A DNA stretch of 64,000 nt, from NCBI GenBank assembly GCA_010015745.1, contig ML978172.1:1-64000 (forward strand). Direction: 5' to 3'. This document shows, one piece after another, positions 1 to 11,325 of this stretch. A model generated the notes under the pieces. It had not been told where the DNA came from and made no database searches. It worked only from the letters and a program-made list of their open reading frames with translations. A program made the position numbers and the translations under genes. The number at the start of each line of letters is the position of its first letter. Within the stretch, counting starts at the first letter, position 1. The DNA is from Setomelanomma holmii. Its lineage: Eukaryota; Ascomycota; Dothideomycetes; Pleosporales; Phaeosphaeriaceae.

Positions 1-95
1 TGATGGAGAACGACCTGATGGAGAACGACCTGATGGAGAACGACCTGATGGAGAACGACCTGATGGAGAACGACCTGATGGAGAACGACCTGATG
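1..95. repeat. 15-bp minisatellite, six and a third copies
   Basis: The unit tgatggagaacgacc is repeated six times without change, then a partial seventh copy. Because 15 is a multiple of three, the frame starting at base 3 stays open and encodes a five-residue repeat (Met-Glu-Asn-Asp-Leu) that runs to a TAA at 114-116 after a short unique tail. It may be the 3' end of a gene that starts before the window, or a non-coding minisatellite. The window edge hides the left boundary. Confidence 0.9.
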
Positions 96-262
96 TGGAG
101 TGGGAGAAAGCTGTAAATTGATGAAGTCGGGTGGCAGGATCATAAAGAGACCTTTGGTAACTGGCGCGCCTTTGTACGTCATTGTTACTGGGCCTAGAAA
201 TATGACTGGAGATTTTCCTACGCGAGTGTCATAGCATAGCGGAAACTGAGTTTCTCTTTGAT

Positions 263-2367
263 ATGAATACCGTAGCTAGACCAGTGGCAACCATGCTTGT
301 TCGCACAGCCGTTGCAGCTCAGTTATGTGTCTTTGCTGCTTTCATGGCTGCCTTGATTCTCGAAAGAGCCGGGACATCGACAGATGACTCACCACTTCTG
401 TCTAAGATTCGATGCGCTGACACCGGACCGCAAGCTCTTATCTGGAACGTCATGCATACGGTATACAAAGGCATACAGCTAGGATACTCTTTTCTCATCG
501 TCGTAACGATTCTCAACGCCCTCACCTTACAATTTATCTCGACATTGCTCCTTGCGGACTCTAGCAATAACTGGGTACTGTCTCCCACAAGGACCAACAC
601 ATCCGGCGTATACTTCTTAGTAGATCCATACCTTCCAGTATATCCGCTCAAACATGCCATCAAAGATCAGGGCCAGGATTTGAGTCGGGATCTAGTGTTA
701 ACGGTGGTAAGAAGTTCTGGCAGTCGGGTCAGAGTTCCTTTCCGTCTTTCGCCGAGTACAAGCACAAGGACACAGCCTTTCAAGACACCGGCTTGACCTA
801 TCGAGCAATCCTGCCCACCTACAATGCAACTTTGCGGCAGACACTCTACTCCTATAACAGGCTCATGACTGTAGTGGACGAGCGAGTAGTCTGTGTGAAG
901 CCAAAGCTGTCCAACGTCATCATGCAAGTCCCTTTCGGCCGTCCCATAGTGTATGGCGACCTCGACTTCAACGATACACACACAGACGTCTTTCTGTGGC
1001 CCGACATGACCCCATCTTTCAACTGTTCATTGTCATATGCACCGAATCAAGCAAACATATCCTGGCAACTTTCCCCGTGTCAGGCCGGTGGCTTTGGAGG
1101 GCTTGGCAATGGAATATTGTCTTCGGTGTTCAATACATACGAGACTGATACTGTCAGTAGGACCAGGTGGAGAGAATCATGATGTAGTATTAGGCCTACG
1201 GAGTGAGAGGTCTATGTACATGAGAGAGAGAGGAAAGGGCGCTAAGCCTACCCTGGTACTAGTGCTAGAAGATGAGAAGGAACCTGGGGCAGTACACTCA
1301 CTGCAGGGCGGAGGCCATGGCTGACAGATATGACACAGGCTTGGCTCTTCTTGAATGTCGCAAGTCCTCCAGAAGTCGACCTTTCGCTAATGTCAAACGA
1401 TACCGACTGGAGCATCCATATTTCAGTTGACCAGTCTGAGACACCAGATGGGCCTTGGGCCAAGCTCCAGCATCCCAATATTACATTGGATGCCAGCTTG
1501 TCTTTCATTAACCCGATCACGGAAGTGTATATGACGAACCCATCAAGTTCGTGGGAGACTTTCTCAGGAGATGGCCACCTCTATTGGCATACTAGCAAGT
1601 ACAACACGTTCGAACTACGCAGAATGTTTGATGCGCTAGGACCCGATGATTTTAACTGTCCATACGATGAGCCTCAAGGAGTGGTGCCAGTTGATTATCA
1701 TTCAAGTGAAATGAGAGGAGTACTTAGTCTGAGACCTGTGGCTGACTGGAAGGCCACACGTGCTTCATGGAAGTACAACACATCATGCACCGATTACACT
1801 AATCTCATATCGGGGAGTGTCTTCAAGAATACGGAAGAAAATCCGATCAGTACAAAGTTTCCGGACACTTTCTTGCTCATACCAAGGGAAATATCTTACA
1901 CTATCCATAGAAGCCTTCTGTGGATTGTCCTGGACGTTTTACACAACACCAGAAACCCAACTCTTGCCCTAAAATCTTTGGTTCATTCTGTCATGTCGAA
2001 TGCATACTACGACTACTACAACAACTTTGACCTGACCGCAGACGACCCGACATACACCGAAATCAAACTGCGGTACATACCCATCCAGCCGCTACAATTC
2101 TACGTCGTGCTCGCTCTGCTGGGCTTACATGCTGTTCTGATCATCATCGCACTCTCACTCTTCCTCACTCGGACCGAATTATTGCTTCTTGGCAACACCT
2201 GGCAAGCTGTCGCGCAAGTCATGTCGAATGATACGGCCGACGCAATGCACCATGGCACCATGGCAACAGATCTCGAGGTACGTCATGCAGTAAGAGAGCA
2301 CAGGTTACGCATTGCAAGGTCGGAGCACGGCAGGATGGAAGCTGTGTCGGTGGCTCGACATAGCTGA
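263..2367 (+). CDS. Multi-pass fungal membrane protein, at least three exons
   Basis: This looks like a fungal-specific integral membrane protein. The first coding block starts with ATG at 263 and has two hydrophobic segments (near residues 10-35 and 72-95). It is followed by a long soluble, N-glycosylation-rich region in other frames (about 685-1155 and 1330-2367). A last transmembrane helix is encoded near 2095-2170, followed by a short cytoplasmic tail with a conserved-looking motif LGNTWQAVAQV. Frame changes near 608-684 and 1155-1338 imply two introns. A GTATAC-to-GAG intron at 608-684 restores the frame, but I could not fix the second. The topology (N-terminal helices, large outer domain, one C-terminal helix) is common among uncharacterised Pezizomycotina proteins. 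I do not know its function. The strand and overall extent are fairly secure, exact splice sites are not. Confidence 0.65.
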
Positions 2368-2514
2368 TCCTCTCTTCCATTGTTGTGGTGAGGAAAGAAG
2401 GCGGGATTTCGTAGTGATTTCCCCGTAGTCTGATTGAATTCATCTAATCGATTTATACTACATCGATCATCACGTTCGTTAAGAATCTCTTCTTACTTTT
2501 TCCGCACATACACA

Positions 2515-2730
2515 ATGGCTCCAACTCCAAGCAGGTGCCTTTGCCTCAAATCCGGCTTTGCTGAACAGTGGCGCAAGACATGGAGAATCGACATCGAGGT
2601 CGATATATCCCACGCTCTTACCTGCTGGGACTTCGAATTTGTCATGGGATGCTACAGCCAAGCTGACAACGTAGCACCTCGCCTCTTGCCGTTCCCGGCC
2701 TCCGTCGGCTTGTTTAAACAAGTTCAGTAA
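2515..2730 (+). CDS. Possible 71-residue protein, unrecognised
   Basis: A short frame starts at ATG 2515 (MAPTPSRC) and contains several Cys and Trp residues. It lies between the membrane protein and the next gene. No family is recognised. It could equally be an untranslated leader or a chance frame. Confidence 0.22.
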   Translation: MAPTPSRCLCLKSGFAEQWRKTWRIDIEVDISHALTCWDFEFVMGCYSQADNVAPRLLPFPASVGLFKQVQ

Positions 2731-3372
2731 GTTGATTCACAGACAGCATTGATACGAGAAGTGCGCGGCAACGAGACGGTGTGTCGTGTCGAAAGGGTAT
2801 CGTGATCAAAAAGTCAACGCCGAATCGTGGCTTCGCGGTGTGGGAAACTCACGCTGACAGTGCCATAGCGCTCTTGAACGCCACGCGCGTGGCTGGTTTC
2901 GAAGCCAACGACGATGGCCAACCTCACTGTGCCCGCGTATTTGGCGACACCAGAAGCGATTCGTACAAATTCTCGGCGAACAAACCAAGAAGAGGCATTC
3001 GAGCCGCAGACGTGGGGCTACTCAAACGCAGCTGTGGGTTGCCGCATAGATATCCCGACATCGCGCACCAAACCCCACACACTTCCAACGCATTTCGCTG
3101 TCATGAGGCTCAAGGAGTCAGTCATACCGCGGTGCGGGTCCTCGAACGACGGTCCGATCGTTCGGATGTGACGTTCGTTCGTTGAATATATAAGATCGTG
3201 GTTCTTCACGATACTTGTTGCTCATTGACACGAGTCCCCAGGATTTACGAACGCTACTTCACAGCATACCAGCTCTTGAAAGCCGTCTGTATTGGCTCCC
3301 CTCTTCTTCCTACATAACATCTTCAAACATCTCCAAGATCGAGAACTTGACTACATCGAAGTGAGCGGATAC
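2731..3372. other. Intergenic, promoter side of the next gene
   Basis: No convincing gene. A TATA-like stretch (tatataag, about 3187-3194) lies some 180 bp before the first ATG of the downstream gene and may be its core promoter. Several overlapping short frames at 2781-3185 show no protein-like composition. Confidence 0.4.
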
Positions 3373-5232
3373 ATGATTCAATCTCCGCATCAAGCGGGCC
3401 CATCACTCCGCCAGGGCGGCGATTCTCAAGATCAAGATACCTTTCCGGAACGACACTACGCTTTTGGGACCTCGAAAGAAGACCAGAGCCAATACTATGA
3501 TCATGGAGTAAGCACACGTGGAGATGCGGGAGCCCTGCATGAAGCCCACGAATTCCAGGAACAGGACTATCCGAGTGCAAACGAAGCCGGCCAATACCAG
3601 GCTTCCAAACTCGATTATGACACGAGGAGAAACGTCCTGCATCATCGATCAGCTTCGGAACGAGTGCCATCATTTGCTCCATGGAGCGACGATGGCATTC
3701 TACGTGGCGTCGAGAACGCCGCTGCGACCGCTAGCCTAGGCACCCAAAGTCGCGAACTGCAAGGAAGCAATACCGGGCTTCCATACGGGACGCCGTCACC
3801 GTATATCACGCCTCGTCGGTCAGTCTCGCGAGTGAGCGGGAGTCCATCTGTTGCGCTCATGCAGTTCTTACCGCCAATAGCTGCAAATCACCACGCCTCA
3901 CCGCCGGAGCAAGATGTGACACCCGCACGGCAGACAAAGTACGAGCCATTCCAGTACAGGTTCGCAGACTCAGTCCAGGCGCGAGACTACCGCCGCGTGA
4001 AGACACGCTTTGACCGACTGCCTTACTACAACCCGAGCACAGATGCCACCATCGTAGACGTCGAGAACAACCGCCAAAGACACGTGGAGCGTATCTACAA
4101 TGCGATGACGAGTGGTGAATCTGCCAAAGACAATCGCGGGTCCATAGCAACGAAGCGCTGGGTGCTTGACGCCCATTATCCGCCAGATCTGGTGGAGGCG
4201 TATGCGCACAAGGTATTCGAATGCTTGCTACAGCAAGCCAAGGAAGGTTTCCGAGGCTGGGTGCATAATGACTACGTTGCCGATGAGCGTAAGGGCGAGG
4301 ATATCGACAAAGATGTTGACTGCGCTGGCCGTCTTGACAACATTGTCCAGGCCCTTGAGCACGAAAAAACAATTTGCGAGGACGTCATGAACTCAGCCTG
4401 CCAGATTCGAATGTTCGTCAACGCGCCGCGCGCGTATGCGAATCGGAAGCACCAGAACCGCGTCGGCAACAGCAAGCGAGGTAGAACAAAGGATACTCCC
4501 GAATCCAATCCAAGGCCAGCGAAGTCTGCGAGAGGCGGTCGTCGGACCAGAGCTCGCTCATCGACCATGTCCGATATGCTGCCATTGTCTCGGGGCACGA
4601 CACCACAGTATCAACAGGCTCTTCAGCCATCAGCAATGCCCTACTTCGGGACCCCAGCTGCCCCAAGCCCTGCCCTTTCAACACGCTCTGCGCCACGCTC
4701 TGCTCCTGAGCTGAAAAGACCAAATCCACCAGCAGCACGCGACTCTTTCGGGCAGTACAACATGGCGATGTCGCCACAAGCCTTATCACCACGGGCTCTA
4801 CATAATCCACAATTACACGCCCCTCGCATGAATACTGCGCCGCCAGGCCAGACGATGTCTCACGGACTACCCCTTCCGCTCTCAAGTAACCATTTCTCCG
4901 CACCTGCTTCACCCGCTGATGCAAAGGCCCCAGCAGCGCTGACTGGGTTTGATCTTTGGCATGCTTCAGGAATCCTCGATGATGATGAAGGCGGTGTTGC
5001 ACTTCCACAACGAGAACAGCCCGAGATCGATCCCATGCTATCGCAGTGGGGTTTTGCAAGCCTGACGCCCTGTGGAGGTGATGGGAGTGCGAACAACTTC
5101 AACCAAGCTCCCACAGATGCCACTTGCTCTCTCGCCGAATTGGAGCATCAACCACAACAACAGGCTGGAGGTGACTTTGCAGATCTCTGGGCTGGGCTGC
5201 ATGGCATACAGCAGTATTCGCATCAGCCTTGA
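3373..5232 (+). CDS. Large disordered fungal protein with a conserved helical core
   Basis: A single exon encodes 619 residues from the first in-frame ATG at 3373. The first ~200 residues and the last ~270 are low in complexity (Pro, Ser, Gln, Ala) and probably disordered. A compact central block of about 150 residues (near residues 230-350) starts around YNPSTDATIVDVENNRQRHV and is rich in charged and aromatic residues, like a folded helical domain. It is followed by a basic stretch with a nuclear-localisation character (SKRGRTK, KSARGGRRTRAR). This architecture is typical of uncharacterised fungal nuclear regulators, but I cannot name the domain and see no DNA-binding motif. Codon use and uninterrupted length make it a real gene. 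Confidence 0.8.
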   Translation: MIQSPHQAGPSLRQGGDSQDQDTFPERHYAFGTSKEDQSQYYDHGVSTRGDAGALHEAHEFQEQDYPSANEAGQYQASKLDYDTRRNVLHHRSASERVPSFAPWSDDGILRGVENAAATASLGTQSRELQGSNTGLPYGTPSPYITPRRSVSRVSGSPSVALMQFLPPIAANHHASPPEQDVTPARQTKYEPFQYRFADSVQARDYRRVKTRFDRLPYYNPSTDATIVDVENNRQRHVERIYNAMTSGESAKDNRGSIATKRWVLDAHYPPDLVEAYAHKVFECLLQQAKEGFRGWVHNDYVADERKGEDIDKDVDCAGRLDNIVQALEHEKTICEDVMNSACQIRMFVNAPRAYANRKHQNRVGNSKRGRTKDTPESNPRPAKSARGGRRTRARSSTMSDMLPLSRGTTPQYQQALQPSAMPYFGTPAAPSPALSTRSAPRSAPELKRPNPPAARDSFGQYNMAMSPQALSPRALHNPQLHAPRMNTAPPGQTMSHGLPLPLSSNHFSAPASPADAKAPAALTGFDLWHASGILDDDEGGVALPQREQPEIDPMLSQWGFASLTPCGGDGSANNFNQAPTDATCSLAELEHQPQQQAGGDFADLWAGLHGIQQYSHQP

Positions 5233-5932
5233 GCAGTCGAGTCACACAATGGTTTTTTCTTTGTGGAGGATTAGTTCCCATTTTTCGGCGTGCCTGCGTC
5301 ATATTCTGCTCGAAGCTCCTTGCCTTGTTTGGCGTTTGTTGACCACATAGGATGTGTGGCGACAGGTTCTTGCTTTCATCATCTCTAAATTATTCATCGT
5401 TATAGATACCCGAATCGTTCCTGCTCTTTCGTGGCGTTTCCATTCTATCCATGTCCGCAATCGATCGCAAAGCGATGTTGAGTCGCCACTCGACACCTTC
5501 TGGAAAGATTGTGAATGCGTCGTCTAGCGCGGCGTTGAAGGTCGGATGTTGTCGTCGTAGTCTCGGTGTAGGAGGGAGGTTTCCATCATTATTTCAGCGT
5601 TCGTCCATTGGTTACGTAGTAATAAGTTGTTGCACGAAATTATTTGTAAAGTCACTGAAAGAGTGTTATCGTGAAATATCGTCATGATTCGGACGCACTA
5701 AAATGACATTAGTCAGGAGAACCCAGCCTTTGTCACGACTGTCCTCGTATCATCAATCGCAAACTGTATTTAGAATTACCACATCAGAGGATTCACGGAC
5801 AGGATTGATAAGGAACGTGATTTAAAGGCTTTGCGCAAGGCAACAAAAGTATATGCATCATTGAAATGTATATATCTACAACAGAATCGAATAGCAAATC
5901 TTACATCCACCAATACATGAAGTCATCGTTCC
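5233..5932. other. Intergenic between convergent genes
   Basis: About 700 bp between a plus-strand stop and a minus-strand stop. It probably holds both 3' UTRs. I see no gene, repeat or structured RNA. Confidence 0.5.
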
Positions 5933-6856
5933 TTAGACACGGAAGGCACGAGCGTGAGCGCGCTTGGCAGCTACCATGCGGCGGACCTTGCCAGCGACGT
6001 CGGAACCAGCATTTTCCTTGAGCCAAGCAATGAAGGTCTCAATGGTGAAGGTCTGGGGAAGAGTGGAGCCAGAGCCGGACCCAGAGCCAGCGGTGGCAGT
6101 TGGCGTAGCGGCGTCAGCGACCTTGGATGGCGAAGGAGTCGCAGCAGGGGTGGTGGGCGTGGGGACGACAGAGCTGGCAGGAGCAGAAGCAACAGGCGCA
6201 GCTGAGGATACAGGCGCAGCGGACGAAGCAGGCGCAGCGGATGCGCTGGGAGCTGCCGATGAGACAGGAGCAGGGCTGGAGCCAGAGCCACCGCCCATCT
6301 TGAAGTCGATGCAAGACTCGTAGGTCTGATCGATCTTCGCAGCGTCCCAGTACCACTGGATGACACAGTCACCCGCATTGGCGCATTCGCTGCTGACATC
6401 AGGCATTGTGATGTCGAAGCTGGTCCAGTCGGGGTGTTCAGACAGGGGAGACGAGGTCAAGGCGTACTGGTCCCAGCTGATAAGGGGAGAGCCGATAACG
6501 GTGTCGGAGCTGACCTTAACGATGGAGACGTTGGCAACTCCATCGTGAGGAGCCCTGATCTCGACCTTCATGGGGATGACTTGACCAGCGATGTAGGAGA
6601 AGATCTCGCCAGCATCAGCGAAAGGAACACCCTTGCAGTGCCACATTCGGCAGTCAGGGTGGGAGCCCTGGAGGTTCTGAAGAGCGCCTTGGACATTGCC
6701 ATAGTGGTCAGATGACTGCTGGTTGTAGACCTGGTCACCGCAGGCGGCCTTGAGTCCGTCACCGGGCAGACGAGGCGATGGGCTGCTAATGAAGCCGTGG
6801 GCGGCAACGGAGGAGACGAAGCCAGCAAGGGCAACAGCGGCAGAGTAAGACTTCAT
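5933..6856 (-). CDS. Secreted chitin-active-type lytic polysaccharide monooxygenase
   Basis: The single exon encodes 307 residues. A signal peptide of about 19 residues ends at SSVAA, leaving His as the mature N terminus (HGFISSPSP). That His is the first ligand of the copper histidine brace of LPMOs; a second His is available (for example in RAPHDG, the usual spacing for the brace). Paired cysteines (AACGDQ, CRMWHCKG, CANAGDCV, YESCIDF) fit the fungal chitin-binding type-4/LPMO fold. After residue ~195 comes a Ser/Ala/Pro-rich linker of about 60 residues and a short C-terminal helix-forming segment (FTIETFIAWLKENA). The predicted role is oxidative attack on chitin or a related wall polysaccharide outside the cell. 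The substrate is inferred from family resemblance and the exact CAZy family is not assigned. Confidence 0.82.
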   Translation of the reverse strand: MKSYSAAVALAGFVSSVAAHGFISSPSPRLPGDGLKAACGDQVYNQQSSDHYGNVQGALQNLQGSHPDCRMWHCKGVPFADAGEIFSYIAGQVIPMKVEIRAPHDGVANVSIVKVSSDTVIGSPLISWDQYALTSSPLSEHPDWTSFDITMPDVSSECANAGDCVIQWYWDAAKIDQTYESCIDFKMGGGSGSSPAPVSSAAPSASAAPASSAAPVSSAAPVASAPASSVVPTPTTPAATPSPSKVADAATPTATAGSGSGSGSTLPQTFTIETFIAWLKENAGSDVAGKVRRMVAAKRAHARAFRV

Positions 6857-8152
6857 TGTTCTTGTTGATGGTGGAGCTTCGATGTGTGTGAGAGATGCTT
6901 AGGGAGTGATACGGAAGTCTGGCTTCGTAAAATGAATGTGTAGAATGAATGAGTGACGAATGAACGAATGTGAGGTCTCAGACCTGAATAGCACAAAGAA
7001 GCTGTGGTGAAGAGATGAAAGCTGATGTTTGAAGAAAAGAAACGGCGAGGCTGTTGTCACCTATAAAGGCGCAGCAAAATTCGAGAGTTACTTGACCGCA
7101 TCTCTCGGTAGGCCATTTCATCAAACATTCGAAACGGTTTCCCGAAGGATCACAGCCGCGAAACAACGCTTTCCTGTATTCTGGACCAGCGCAGGTACGG
7201 TTCTTCTCTCGCTTCCGGGATGCCATAGGTAGCGTGGGATGACTTGTTATGCTTGACATCTTTCATCCACCAATGAATGTCTCTCAACCACCTGACTAAG
7301 AGTGCGGGATGAAGTCCAAGGCTGTGGCCAAGCAATTGCGCTCCCGCGACAGCGGTGCCCATGCCTTTTGACGGATGTTAAACCAAACATCGCAGGCACT
7401 TAACGCGATACGGCCAGATTCGCGAGTCGTTTTGCATGGTCGAAGCGCCCAATGACCTGGGTTGAAACGGGTGGGCGGTTTCAGATGGCTGGTGCGTCAT
7501 GCAAGGAGCGGAAACGAGCCCCACTGACCTGGTCCTCTATATTGCAGGAGCGTGAGATGCGTCATGACAGCTGTAGCGCGCGCGGTTGCATCGATTTTGT
7601 GTGATTGTAGTGATGACCGCGGCCTTGGAAAGAGTGCTGGTGTTGGGCTTGCATGGAAGGGCGCTCCTGCAAAGGTGGATGGAAGTCGGCATCGGAGAGA
7701 TTCGGCTGAACTATGCTACTTCAGGCTTAGCTGTACCAATTTTGTGCAGCCTTCAGAGTTCCGAGGTTGAGATACATTGCTTCATCATACGCATCGTGGA
7801 CCGGACCATTTGCTATCAAAGCAAGATTCATTCGTGCAAAGACGCACACAAGTACCATCGCACGCAAGTGGACAAACAACTATATGCGGATGCCTGCCGT
7901 TTATACCACCAGGAGAGTAGCAGTTTTGCGGCACTTTGAGCCCGGTCAAAGTGAGGAATGTGCACGGATGAGCTTTCTGTCATCTCAATCTAGCAAGCCG
8001 ACATACCTTGGCAGTATGAAAGACTGGAGATAAGGCGGATACCTTGCGTAACCGCACCTGCCTTGTTTAAGCCGTCTCCCTCGAACTACCGACACAAACT
8101 TTTCCTTTCGCGCCTCCCAAAATATGGACATAAGTATATGCCGCGTTCATTC
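6857..8152. other. Long intergenic region, LPMO promoter
   Basis: About 1.3 kb upstream of the LPMO gene and downstream of the oxidoreductase gene. Only short frames without protein character are present. No repeats or RNA genes were recognised. The length suits a regulated promoter, but I identify no specific site. Confidence 0.4.
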
Positions 8153-9340
8153 CTACGAAGTGTCGCTGACGCGCCAGACCAAACGCTCCATCCTCGCCTC
8201 CTTGCGCCTTAGCAGATCCATTGCTTTCTGTGCTCGTTCGAGCATTGTAGCGCCTTCCACGATCCTCTGCTTCTGCGGAGAAACAATGCCTTCTTTGAGC
8301 ATGGTAGGCATAATATCTGGCTGCAGGTGAAATTTGAAGAATTTGTTCTGCGTACAGTCAACCCGATTTGATGATGATAGAGAGCTTACAAGAACTTACC
8401 TCAAGGTAGAAATGCGTTCGAACGCCTCGCGCTTCGACACCGTCCGCCCAATCGGCAGCTGCATTGACATCCATCTCATACTCTGGATCTTTAGTGACCG
8501 TCGAGTCACGAACAATGACTGGCAGCAAGATTGCAATCTTCGCACCGTGTTTCGCGATTTTGGATATAGGAGCGATACTTCCAAACTTGCTTCCGATGCA
8601 GTCCAGGACAAGCGGGATGCCGTTCTCACCGCCTTCTTTCATGATCAACGAAACTACGTCCGAATCGTTGTAGTCGAAGACAGCCTTTGCCCCAAGGCTG
8701 CGCAGTCTCCCGTGATGCTTGCGGGAGGCTGTTGCCAGGACATTCTTGTATCCATAATACCTCAGGATCTGGACGGCAAATTGTCCGACAGAAGAAGAGC
8801 CACCCCAAATCAGTATTGCCGCGTTCTCATGCTTGGCCACGTAGCTCTCCGGCTTCGGCCACGGCGTTTCAACGCTCAGATCAGTGGTCAGTGTGTGGAA
8901 CACTGTGACGAAGTTATTGGGCAGTGTGACTGCCTCGGTAAGCGTGAAACCCTCGGGCAGCTTGAAAACGTCAGTGTGCGGTAATATCTCAGGTACTGAG
9001 GCCGTCATACCTTTGCAAAGAGCCACTCCTCGGCTGTACAGTACTCCTGATGTGCTTTCTCGGCCTGGCTTCTCCATGTGAAGCCGAAGACCTTGTCGCC
9101 GACCTTCAGTCTCTTGACATCCGATGCAGTTTCGACTACGGTACCAGCAGTACCATCACCGAGGACTTGAGGATGCTTGACCAGGAGGCCACCGTCATTC
9201 TGGTGCAAATCCAAAGGTGTAGATGCTGTCCACTCGACCCGCACACGGACTTGCTCGCCCGTAGGCTTGACTGTAGGAATCTGGATCATACCAAGTGGTG
9301 CCTTGATTCCCACCGTCGCGACTGCCGCATGTGTTGACAT
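8153..9340 (-). CDS. Zinc-type alcohol dehydrogenase / enoyl reductase (MDR family)
   Basis: Three exons on the minus strand (9340-9011, 8960-8400, 8320-8153) give 352 residues. Intron 1 (50 bp) has a CACTGAC branch site 10 nt before its AAG end. Intron 2 (79 bp) has GTAAGT and CTGCAG ends. The N-terminal GroES-like part has the usual GDGTAGTVVE and VGDKVFGF blocks. The Rossmann half carries the nucleotide motif WGGSSSVGQFAVQILR. The structural-zinc cysteine cluster of classical ADHs is absent, so the protein belongs with the quinone-oxidoreductase/enoyl-reductase side of the family (as in fungal trans-acting enoyl reductases and toxD-like proteins). It should reduce a small enone or similar substrate with NADPH in the cytosol. 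No polyketide synthase is nearby, so a role in secondary metabolism is not supported here. Confidence 0.88.
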
Positions 9341-9811
9341 GATTGAAGGAGGTCGGCAAGAACTTGTGAGGCTGAAAGAAGATATGCAAGTTAGATATGT
9401 CGAAGTCGGAGGTGCTAAGGGTCTCAGATCATTGACTTCTCTTTCAGCTTCCATCGGCTCCTTATATATTCATCCTGTCACTGTCAACTCCCCTCCATCT
9501 TACAAATGCTGCTCGTAGTTGACCCAGCCAAGACGCTAGCATTTCTTTCCCGATCAGGTCAAGGTTGCCGCGTCTTACTCAAAAGGCCCGAACGGTAGCC
9601 AATCACAAAGCATCAAGCTGGACGGGGTCGCGTCCTACTATAGAAAAACTTTGAGCGCTCGACTGTCTGTCTATACAGGTCGAAATTCGTGTCGAAGGAG
9701 TCGATGACGTCCACCTCGTTCACTGTCTGACGAGAGGCGGGAGGTAGACCTGTTCGATCGTCGAAGCCCCACTTGCGGCATTTCTAGGGTTGGTGGACGG
9801 CCATATCGAGC

Positions 9812-10116
9812 ATGGTCAACACCACAACAACAATGGCAGGAGTTGAATCTGAAGAAGGCGCGAGGGTCCTTGAGGGTGCTATTGATTCCGTGGAAGTCTA
9901 CTCTCCTCTGATATTCACTCACTTTCAGTTTACCCACCATCTGAACTAGGTCCGACACTGAACTTCTACAGCTACAACCGTTACACGCCACAACTAGTCT
10001 TATGGCTGATCGACCCCGCCTTCTCGAAGACACCTATCAAAGAGTGCCCGATAGTGATGGAGTTGTACGGCACCTTCCGAACTCTTCGCGACCAGTCCGT
10101 CGTGCTCCCACCATGA
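9812..10116 (+). CDS. Small two-exon protein of 83 residues, unrecognised
   Basis: ATG at 9812, exon 1 to 9875, a 53-bp intron (GTGCTA...TTTCAG, 9876-9928) and exon 2 to the TGA at 10116 give a continuous 83-residue frame. The second exon reads as a compact, aromatic-rich domain (for example NFYSYNRYTPQLVLWLIDPAF). A second frame in exon 2 is also open (from about ATG 10002) and looks protein-like, so dual coding or an error in my model is possible. I recognise no family. The promoter side is shared with the divergent oxidoreductase gene. Confidence 0.4.
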
Positions 10117-10182
10117 CAACGTAGTAGAAGCGCCTGATCGACACGATCACGAGGCCGCTAAGATAAGACGCGTATATACAGC

Positions 10183-10607
10183 ATGCGACCCGCAAGAACG
10201 GCAAGCTCAGCAGGATTCACTTGCACACACACCAACGCACACGAAACCATTCTTAGCTACACCCGCGGAGTCTGGCGACATTGAAACTTGCCACGATATC
10301 GCATCATAAGGCGCGGCCACCGGGAGTGATCTCCATCAAGAGGGTCGACTCGAAGGATAAAGAAGTGAATGAAGAGTACGCCATCTCGCAAGAACACGAC
10401 ATCAGTTACAACGAGCCCAACCGTGGAGTCCTCTCACGACTTCACGGAAAGCTAAAGAGAATGAGATCCGTCGAGCGATATCAAGTGAATCCATTCACAT
10501 GCAAGTGCAGCGGTGTCAGTAAAACAATAGGCAGGCTGCTACCATGCTGCATGGGATACGGGCGAGTCAGTGATGGGTTAGACGAGGCACTTCAAGACCA
10601 TGGATGA
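10183..10607 (+). CDS. Possible 127-residue two-exon protein
   Basis: A frame from ATG 10183 to 10269 can be joined across a short 41-bp GT-AG gap (10270-10310) to an open block ending at 10607. The second block contains a charged region and a cysteine cluster (FTCKCSGV, LPCCMGYG). The intron is short for this genome and the model is tentative. No family is recognised. Confidence 0.28.
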
Positions 10608-10767
10608 AAAGACGCTCTCACACAGAATTTCCGGTGCACTCAGCTTGTCGGACACCAGGGCATTTCTCGTTTACGATTCTGACCCTCAAGCAGTAAAGAC
10701 CGATCCAGCATCCCCATACCACCCACAAAGTCCCGCACCTCTCATTCCCACATACCAGGCTCACACC

Positions 10768-11325
10768 TCACGTATGCATCTCCAGCGTAATCCCATGTGG
10801 CCCACCAACATCCCATCCATAATCCAGCTCAAACCACGTATACCTAAACGCCCTGCTACTCGCGGGATACAGCAAGAACTGCGCCACATCTCCCTCTGGA
10901 CAATCGAACCAGCCCTCGTTATCCGGAATCGTTACTTGCCCGTCATGTGTCAGCGTCACGCCTTCCACACGTGCAATGATCTGCGGGCGATTCGCCCATG
11001 TGGTCAGTTTGTCGTTGAGACCTGGTGCAAGGCGAGAGATGCTGAACTGGTAGGGCGCTACGCCGCTGAGTTCGCGAGGCGCGTTTTTGGCCGCGTTGGT
11101 GTTGATGTGGAAGTTTATGCGGCAGATGGCGGCGGTCACATTGGCAGGGACGTCGAAGCTGACCCCGAGGTACACATCGTTGCTGATTTCGCCGGTGAGC
11201 TGGGTTCCTGGAGCGGTGGTTGGGCGGCTGCGAGAAAGGGGGAGGAGGAGATGGGGAAAGGCGACGTATTGGAGTTCGGCGAGGGTGGAAGTGAGGAACA
11301 GGAAGGAGAGGATGAGGGCGAGCAT
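10768..11325 (-). CDS. Secreted protein with But2-like C-terminal domain
   Basis: A single exon of 185 residues begins at ATG 11325. The first 16 residues (MLALILSFLFLTSTLA) form a clear signal peptide. The rest resembles the ubiquitin-3-binding protein But2 C-terminal domain found on many fungal secreted or wall proteins. Features include two cysteines (AAICRINFH and WFDCPEG), the segment PYQFSISRLAPG, then TTWANRP. The function of this domain is unknown; secretion is predicted from the signal peptide. The open reading frame covering this gene on the plus strand is its antisense shadow. Confidence 0.7.
   Translation of the reverse strand: MLALILSFLFLTSTLAELQYVAFPHLLLPLSRSRPTTAPGTQLTGEISNDVYLGVSFDVPANVTAAICRINFHINTNAAKNAPRELSGVAPYQFSISRLAPGLNDKLTTWANRPQIIARVEGVTLTHDGQVTIPDNEGWFDCPEGDVAQFLLYPASSRAFRYTWFELDYGWDVGGPHGITLEMHT

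Noticed and set aside
3857..5059. Several long minus-strand frames under the gene at 3373-5232
   Set aside because: They mirror the GC-rich codon pattern of the plus-strand gene and have no domain character.
5954..6715. Plus-strand frames antisense to the LPMO gene
   Set aside because: Gly/Ala/Arg-rich products result from the Ser/Ala/Pro linker on the other strand.
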